Below are positions 15,411 to 19,035 of a DNA stretch of 19,035 bases, one piece after another. The notes under the pieces are model-generated. The model saw nothing but the letters and a program-made list of their open reading frames with translations, made no database searches and was not told the origin of the DNA. The stretch comes from Paludibacteraceae bacterium (GTDB taxonomy: Bacteria > Bacteroidota > Bacteroidia > Bacteroidales > Paludibacteraceae), in contig CAJGDW010000021.1 of the NCBI GenBank assembly GCA_904502115.1, forward strand, positions 1 to 19,035. The letters run 5' to 3'. Each line of letters begins with the position of its first letter. Position 1 is the first letter of the stretch. The translations under genes and the position numbers were made by a program.

Positions 15411-16780
15411 TGCTCTATGGTAGGATCGTACTCATTGATACGATCGGCAGATAGGTATTTCTTGGTTTCCGAGGCCACAACGCCGCTTAGCAGTAACAAA
15501 GAAACAATATTAGGAATGGCCATTAAAGCATTGGCACAATCGGAGAACACCCAAACCAAATCGAGCTTAGCTACGCAGCCAACAAACACCGCTATAGACC
15601 AAATAATTCTAAAGCCCACTAACACCTTTTTGCCACCAATGTACTCCACGCAGCGTTCGGCATAGTAAGACCATCCTAAAATGGTAGAAAAGACAAAAGT
15701 AAGCAAGGCTATTGTCAACAAACCACTACCCCATACATGCAACTTACCAAAAGCCATGCTGGTTAAAACTGCCCCATCAGAGAAGTTAATATCAGGATAA
15801 GCTAATACGCTAGACACCAACACGATACCCGTTAAGGCACAGATAATAACCGTATCCCAAAAAGTAGCAGAAGAAGCAATCAAGGCCTGTTTTACGGCAT
15901 TCTCTGTTTTGGCAGCAGCCGATACAATGGGCGCAGAACCCATACCCGATTCGTTAGAAAACAAACCACGCGATATACCGTATCGCATAGCCAACATAAT
16001 ACCACCGCCAGCAAAACCACCCCCTACAGCTTCGGCACTAAAAGCCGATTTTATAATCAAAAGCACGGCATCGTCTACCCAAGCAAAATTAAAACATAAA
16101 ATAGCCACACAACCCATTATATAAATCAAGGCCATAATGGGCACAAATACCTCACACACACGCGATAGCCACTTTATTCCACCCATGGTTACCAACCCAA
16201 CCAACAACGCCATGATAGCACCCGAAACATAGGTAGAAACCCCAAAATTTTCGGCCAACAAGGTAGACACAGAATTAGCTTGGGTCATATTACCAATACC
16301 AAAAGCCGCACAAATGGTTGCAATACAAAAGAAAAGAGCTAACCATTTCTTTTTTAAAGCACGCTCTATCACCACCATAGGACCACCAATCATGGTACCA
16401 TCAGAAGTTTTATAACGGTATTTTACCGACAACAAGGCCTCTGCATACTTGGTAGCCACGCCAAAAACACCCGTTAGCCAACACCAGAATACAGCACCCG
16501 GGCCACCTAATGCAATAGCGGTTCCCACCCCCACAATATTTCCCGTACCAACCGTAGCTGCCATGGCCACCATCAGCGCACTAAAATTACTAATATCCCC
16601 CCCGGCAGCACTGCCCTTTAAAGTCATTTTAATGGCCTTACCTAAGTAACGCTGTATACCTCGCGTTTTAAACGTTAAAAATAGGTGCGTTCCAAACAGC
16701 AATACTACCATTGGAATGCCCCATAAAAAACTACTTAATTGGGATAATATATCAAGTATACAACTCTGTATTTCAGCCAT
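15407..16780 (-). CDS. Alanine/glycine:sodium symporter (AGCS family)
   Basis: This 457-residue inner-membrane carrier imports small amino acids with Na+. The family signature region ATVGTGNIVGVG...GGPGAVFWCW is at residues 75-101, followed by GVFGVATKYAEALLSVKYR. Other conserved blocks are GGGIMLAMRYGISRGLFSNESGMGSAP and, near the end, AIPNIVSLLLLSGVV. The length is normal and there are about ten hydrophobic segments. The ATG overlaps the end of lptB by eight bases (ATGGCTGA), so translation is probably coupled within a manC-lptB-AGCS transcript. Alanine or glycine is the usual substrate, but D-alanine and other amino acids are known in the family. Such genes are often named alsT or dagA, but I do not assign a symbol. 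Confidence 0.95.
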   Translation of the reverse strand: MAEIQSCILDILSQLSSFLWGIPMVVLLFGTHLFLTFKTRGIQRYLGKAIKMTLKGSAAGGDISNFSALMVAMAATVGTGNIVGVGTAIALGGPGAVFWCWLTGVFGVATKYAEALLSVKYRYKTSDGTMIGGPMVVIERALKKKWLALFFCIATICAAFGIGNMTQANSVSTLLAENFGVSTYVSGAIMALLVGLVTMGGIKWLSRVCEVFVPIMALIYIMGCVAILCFNFAWVDDAVLLIIKSAFSAEAVGGGFAGGGIMLAMRYGISRGLFSNESGMGSAPIVSAAAKTENAVKQALIASSATFWDTVIICALTGIVLVSSVLAYPDINFSDGAVLTSMAFGKLHVWGSGLLTIALLTFVFSTILGWSYYAERCVEYIGGKKVLVGFRIIWSIAVFVGCVAKLDLVWVFSDCANALMAIPNIVSLLLLSGVVASETKKYLSADRINEYDPTIEH

Positions 16781-17528
16781 TTACTTTTCTTAATTCAAAA
16801 TTTGCGCCTAAGTATTTTTCGCGCACAATAGGATTCTCCGATAATTCTTCTGGTGTGCCTTGGAACATAATTTTACCATCAAAAAGCATGTAAGCCCTAT
16901 CGGTAATACTCAATGTTCCGTGCACATTGTGATCGGTAATTAAGATGCCAATATTTTTATCCTTCAACTTAGCAACAATATTCTGAATATCTTCTACCGC
17001 CTTAGGGTCTACACCAGCAAAAGGTTCATCTAACATAATAAATTTAGGTTCGATGGCTAAACAACGCGCAATTTCGCATCGACGACGTTCACCACCCGAC
17101 AATTGGTCACCCAAACTCTTACGTACCTTGTTCAAATGAAACTCATCTATCAACGCCTCCAATTTTTCGCGTTGATATTCTTTTGAAAATTTTGTCATTT
17201 CCAATACGGCACGAATATTATTTTCGACCGTCAGGTGACGAAAAACAGAATTTTCCTGCGCTAAATAACCAATTCCATGACGTGCACGCTGATATACAGG
17301 AAATTTGGATATATCCAAATCATTCAAGAATATTTTTCCTTCATTGGGCCTTACCAAACCAGCGGTCATGTAAAAAGTAGTGGTTTTACCCGCTCCATTA
17401 GGACCCAGTAACCCCACTATTTCGCCCTGCGTCACCTGTATCGATACATCGCTTACCACCGTACGTTTGCCGTACTTTTTAAACAAATGTTCGGTACGCA
17501 ATACCATGTTATTGGTTTCGGCACTCAT
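16773..17528 (-). CDS. lptB: LPS export ABC transporter ATP-binding protein LptB
   Basis: This 251-residue cytoplasmic ATPase powers lipopolysaccharide extraction from the inner membrane together with LptF and LptG. The motifs are complete: Walker A GPNGAGKTT (42-50), Q-loop AQENSVF (90-96), signature LSGGE (143-147), Walker B FIMLDEP (163-169) and switch His200 in LITDHNV. LptB-specific features are the FYMTAGLVRPNEGKI segment, GIGYLAQENSVFRHLTVENNI and RRRCEIARCLA. Length and sequence are typical. The start lies four bases after the manC stop, and the end overlaps the symporter start. LptF, LptG, LptC and LptA are not in the window. Confidence 0.95.
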   Translation of the reverse strand: MSAETNNMVLRTEHLFKKYGKRTVVSDVSIQVTQGEIVGLLGPNGAGKTTTFYMTAGLVRPNEGKIFLNDLDISKFPVYQRARHGIGYLAQENSVFRHLTVENNIRAVLEMTKFSKEYQREKLEALIDEFHLNKVRKSLGDQLSGGERRRCEIARCLAIEPKFIMLDEPFAGVDPKAVEDIQNIVAKLKDKNIGILITDHNVHGTLSITDRAYMLFDGKIMFQGTPEELSENPIVREKYLGANFELRKVNG

Positions 17529-17532
17529 TGGA

Positions 17533-18615
17533 TTAAATGAATTTTTCGTTGTCTGGCAACATGCTTACGTCGTTCACAAACTGACGAATGCGTTGTTCAT
17601 CCGTGCGTTTACATACCAACAAAGCATTATCCGATTCTACTACAATATAACCTTCCAAATCGTGCAAAACTGCCAATTTACCCTCTGGCAATACCACAAT
17701 ATTGTCTTTGCAATCGTAGGTCAAGGCTTGGCATTTTAGCACCACATTGTTATCGGCATCGGGTGTAGAAAGGTCGCAAAGTGCACCCCAGGTACCCAAA
17801 TCAGACCAACCAAAGTCGCCATATAGCACGTGAACGCTTTGTGCATGCTCCATAATACCGTAGTCGATAGAAATATTTTGACACGATGGGAACATCTCGT
17901 CAATAAACTCTTGTTCCTTTTCGGTATTCATATAAGGCATACCTGCTTCAAATTTTTGCGCAATTTCTGGCAAGAAATCTTTAAAGGCTTGGTCGATGGT
18001 TTTTACGCTCCACATAAATACGCCCGAGTTCCAGAAAAACTCACCACTTTGCATAAACAAAGTAGCCATCTCTAAATTGGGTTTCTCGGTAAAGGTCTTT
18101 ACCTTTTTAAAATCACCCTCACCCTCGTCGCTTGCTTGAATATAGCCATAACCTGTTTCAGGACGATTGGGTTTAATACCCAAAGTAAGCAAATGATTGG
18201 TACCCGTTACAAAATGCAACCCGCGTTCAATGGCGTTAAGAAACTCCATTTCTTTGGTAATCAAGTGATCAGAAGGAGCCACCACCATCGATGCATCGGG
18301 ATTAATTGCCTTGATGTGACTCATAGCATACGCAATGCAAGGAGCTGTATTACGACGGTTAGGTTCCAACAACACCTGACTTTCTTTAATAAGAGGTAAT
18401 TGTTCCAACACCAAATCTTTGTAAGTTCTGTTGGTCACAATCAAGATGTTAGACGCAGGAATCACTTTCGAAAAACGGTCAAATGTCATTTGCAACAAAG
18501 AACGACCTGTTCCGAAAAAGTCTAAAAATTGTTTGGGACGATCATTACGGCTAAAAGGCCAAAAACGGCTGCCTACACCACCGGCCATAATGACGCAATA
18601 ATTATTGTAATTCAT
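17533..18615 (-). CDS. manC: Mannose-1-phosphate guanylyltransferase
   Basis: This 360-residue cytoplasmic enzyme makes GDP-mannose from mannose-1-phosphate and GTP, feeding mannose, fucose and related sugars into surface glycans. The nucleotidyltransferase signature AGGxGxRxWPxSRxxxPKQF is exact at residues 11-30. Further motifs are APSDH (113-117), RPETGYGYI (151-159), FTEKP (175-179) and NSGVFMW (196-202). It ends after a short left-handed beta-helix-like region and lacks the C-terminal phosphomannose isomerase domain of two-domain ManC proteins, as is usual in Bacteroidales. I use the ATG at 18615. An in-frame start at 18771 would run across the tRNA-Leu gene on the other strand and add 52 unrelated residues. 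It is the first gene of the manC-lptB-AGCS run. Confidence 0.94.
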   Translation of the reverse strand: MNYNNYCVIMAGGVGSRFWPFSRNDRPKQFLDFFGTGRSLLQMTFDRFSKVIPASNILIVTNRTYKDLVLEQLPLIKESQVLLEPNRRNTAPCIAYAMSHIKAINPDASMVVAPSDHLITKEMEFLNAIERGLHFVTGTNHLLTLGIKPNRPETGYGYIQASDEGEGDFKKVKTFTEKPNLEMATLFMQSGEFFWNSGVFMWSVKTIDQAFKDFLPEIAQKFEAGMPYMNTEKEQEFIDEMFPSCQNISIDYGIMEHAQSVHVLYGDFGWSDLGTWGALCDLSTPDADNNVVLKCQALTYDCKDNIVVLPEGKLAVLHDLEGYIVVESDNALLVCKRTDEQRIRQFVNDVSMLPDNEKFI

Positions 18616-18644
18616 TCTCGAGAAATTATTTGTAGTACGATTTA

Positions 18645-18652
18645 CAAAAATA
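18645..18652 (-). promoter_or_regulatory. Possible -7 element for manC
   Basis: On the minus strand TATTTTTG matches TAnnTTTG and sits 30 bases before the manC ATG. No convincing -33 TTTG lies at the right distance, where the sequence is a long A/T run. It is divergent from the tRNA-Leu promoter in a shared region of about 120 bases. Confidence 0.35.
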
Positions 18653-18675
18653 AGCAAAGAATTTTGATAAAAAAA

Positions 18676-18707
18676 TTTTTTTATATGAAAAACTTTACCT
18701 ACCTTTG
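18676..18707 (+). promoter_or_regulatory. Promoter of tRNA-Leu
   Basis: TACCTTTG (18700-18707) is an exact -7 element, the same octamer as at ruvA and btuB. A T-rich block (18676-18682) occupies the -33 position. The start would fall near 18713, about 20 bases before the mature tRNA. Confidence 0.6.
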
Positions 18708-18734
18708 CATCCGCAAACAAGCAATAAGCCATTT

Positions 18735-18821
18735 GCCCAGATGGCGGAATCGGTAGACGCGCTGGTCTCAAACACCAGTGGATTCACTTCCATCCCGGTT
18801 CGACCCCGGGTCTGGGTACCA
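18735..18821 (+). tRNA. tRNA-Leu (anticodon CAA)
   Basis: The cloverleaf is complete. The acceptor arm GCCCAGA pairs with TCTGGGT (one G:T pair at the end), followed by discriminator A and an encoded CCA. The D arm is GGCGGAATCGGTAGACGC-like. The anticodon stem CTGGT/ACCAG encloses the loop CTCAAAC, giving anticodon CAA (18769-18771), which reads UUG. A long variable arm follows, as in type II leucine tRNAs, then the T arm CCCGG-TTCGACC-CCGGG. Length is 87 bases. Confidence 0.97.
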
Positions 18822-18852
18822 AAAAGAGAAGTCACACGACTTCTCTTTTTTT
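18821..18852. terminator. Terminator of tRNA-Leu, probably bidirectional
   Basis: AAAAAGAGAAGTC (18821-18833) pairs perfectly with GACTTCTCTTTTT (18838-18850) around the loop ACAC, and the T tract runs to 18852. The first stem base is the last A of the tRNA CCA end, so there is essentially no trailer. The A tract at the other side would also end the convergent permease transcript, whose stop codon is at 18899. Confidence 0.93.
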
Positions 18853-18898
18853 GTTTCAGAAACCAGCTAAACCAGGCCACTTACCCGCCAGCCTCACA

Positions 18899-19035
18899 CT
18901 ACAAAATAAACTTACACACAAACAGCGCCGCTAAAATATAGGTTGAAATGGGCACTTTCTTTACCTCTCCGGCAAGCAACTTAATGGCCACATACGACAG
19001 CAAGCCAAAGGCTATACCATTGGTAATACTACAAG
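18899..19035 (-). CDS. NCS2-type purine permease, C-terminal end (partial)
   Basis: The last 44 codons of a minus-strand gene open at the right edge, ending in TAG (18901-18899). The peptide begins CSITNGIAFGLLSYVAIKLLAGE and ends with a hydrophobic segment, TYILAALFVCKFIL. The (S/T)-x-G-I-A-F-G-x-x-S-Y segment followed by a final membrane helix is characteristic of AzgA-like adenine/guanine/hypoxanthine permeases (NCS2 family). Only the final part is visible, so the substrate is inferred from the family. Confidence 0.75.
   Translation of the reverse strand, partial: CSITNGIAFGLLSYVAIKLLAGEVKKVPISTYILAALFVCKFIL

Noticed and set aside
18616..18771. N-terminal extension of the manC reading frame beginning at 18771
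   Set aside because: It crosses the tRNA-Leu gene and the divergent promoter region. The family signature begins about ten residues after the ATG at 18615, the normal position.

Overview
This window looks like the chromosome of an anaerobic or facultatively anaerobic member of the Bacteroidota, most likely the Bacteroidales. Four things point there: a 2,418-residue SprA (the type IX secretion translocon, known only from this phylum); promoters with a Bacteroidota-type TAnnTTTG -7 element; a BtuB-BtuG cobalamin pair behind a B12 riboswitch; and a sodium-pumping decarboxylase cluster in oadGAB order. Genes are densely packed and almost all lie on the minus strand. Only the metG tail and a tRNA-Leu gene are on the plus strand.

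Layout. 1-108 is the 3' end of a methionyl-tRNA synthetase gene (+), which converges on 183-3595 (-), the oadG-oadA-oadB operon; a perfect bidirectional hairpin terminator separates them. 3841-11691 (-) holds ruvA followed by sprA, with only three bases between stop and start; sprA begins with TTG in the same frame as ruvA. 11851-15013 (-) is a vitamin B12 uptake unit: a TonB-dependent receptor (btuB-like) and a beta-propeller surface lipoprotein (btuG-like), preceded by a complete cobalamin riboswitch (15055-15225) and its promoter. 15243-15410 has no gene but is unusually rich in repeats: a long AT-rich palindrome overlapping the btuB promoter, three copies of an 8-mer, a REP-like inverted repeat and a GC-rich hairpin that overlaps the next stop codon. 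15407-18615 (-) is a tight run of manC, lptB and an alanine/glycine:sodium symporter gene. 18735-18821 (+) is tRNA-Leu(CAA) with its own promoter and terminator, converging on the 3' end of an NCS2-type purine permease gene (18899-19035, -).

How the genes fit together. Three units concern the cell envelope: SprA (protein export across the outer membrane), BtuB/BtuG (cobalamin capture and import), and ManC/LptB (GDP-mannose for surface glycans and lipopolysaccharide export). Two units concern sodium: the Oad complex exports Na+ using the energy of decarboxylation, and the AGCS symporter uses the Na+ gradient to take up amino acids. I did not find a new defence, mobile or biosynthetic system. 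The most notable points are the TTG-initiated in-frame ruvA/sprA junction, the divergent active site of the OadA-like subunit, and the palindrome and repeat cluster around the B12 riboswitch promoter.
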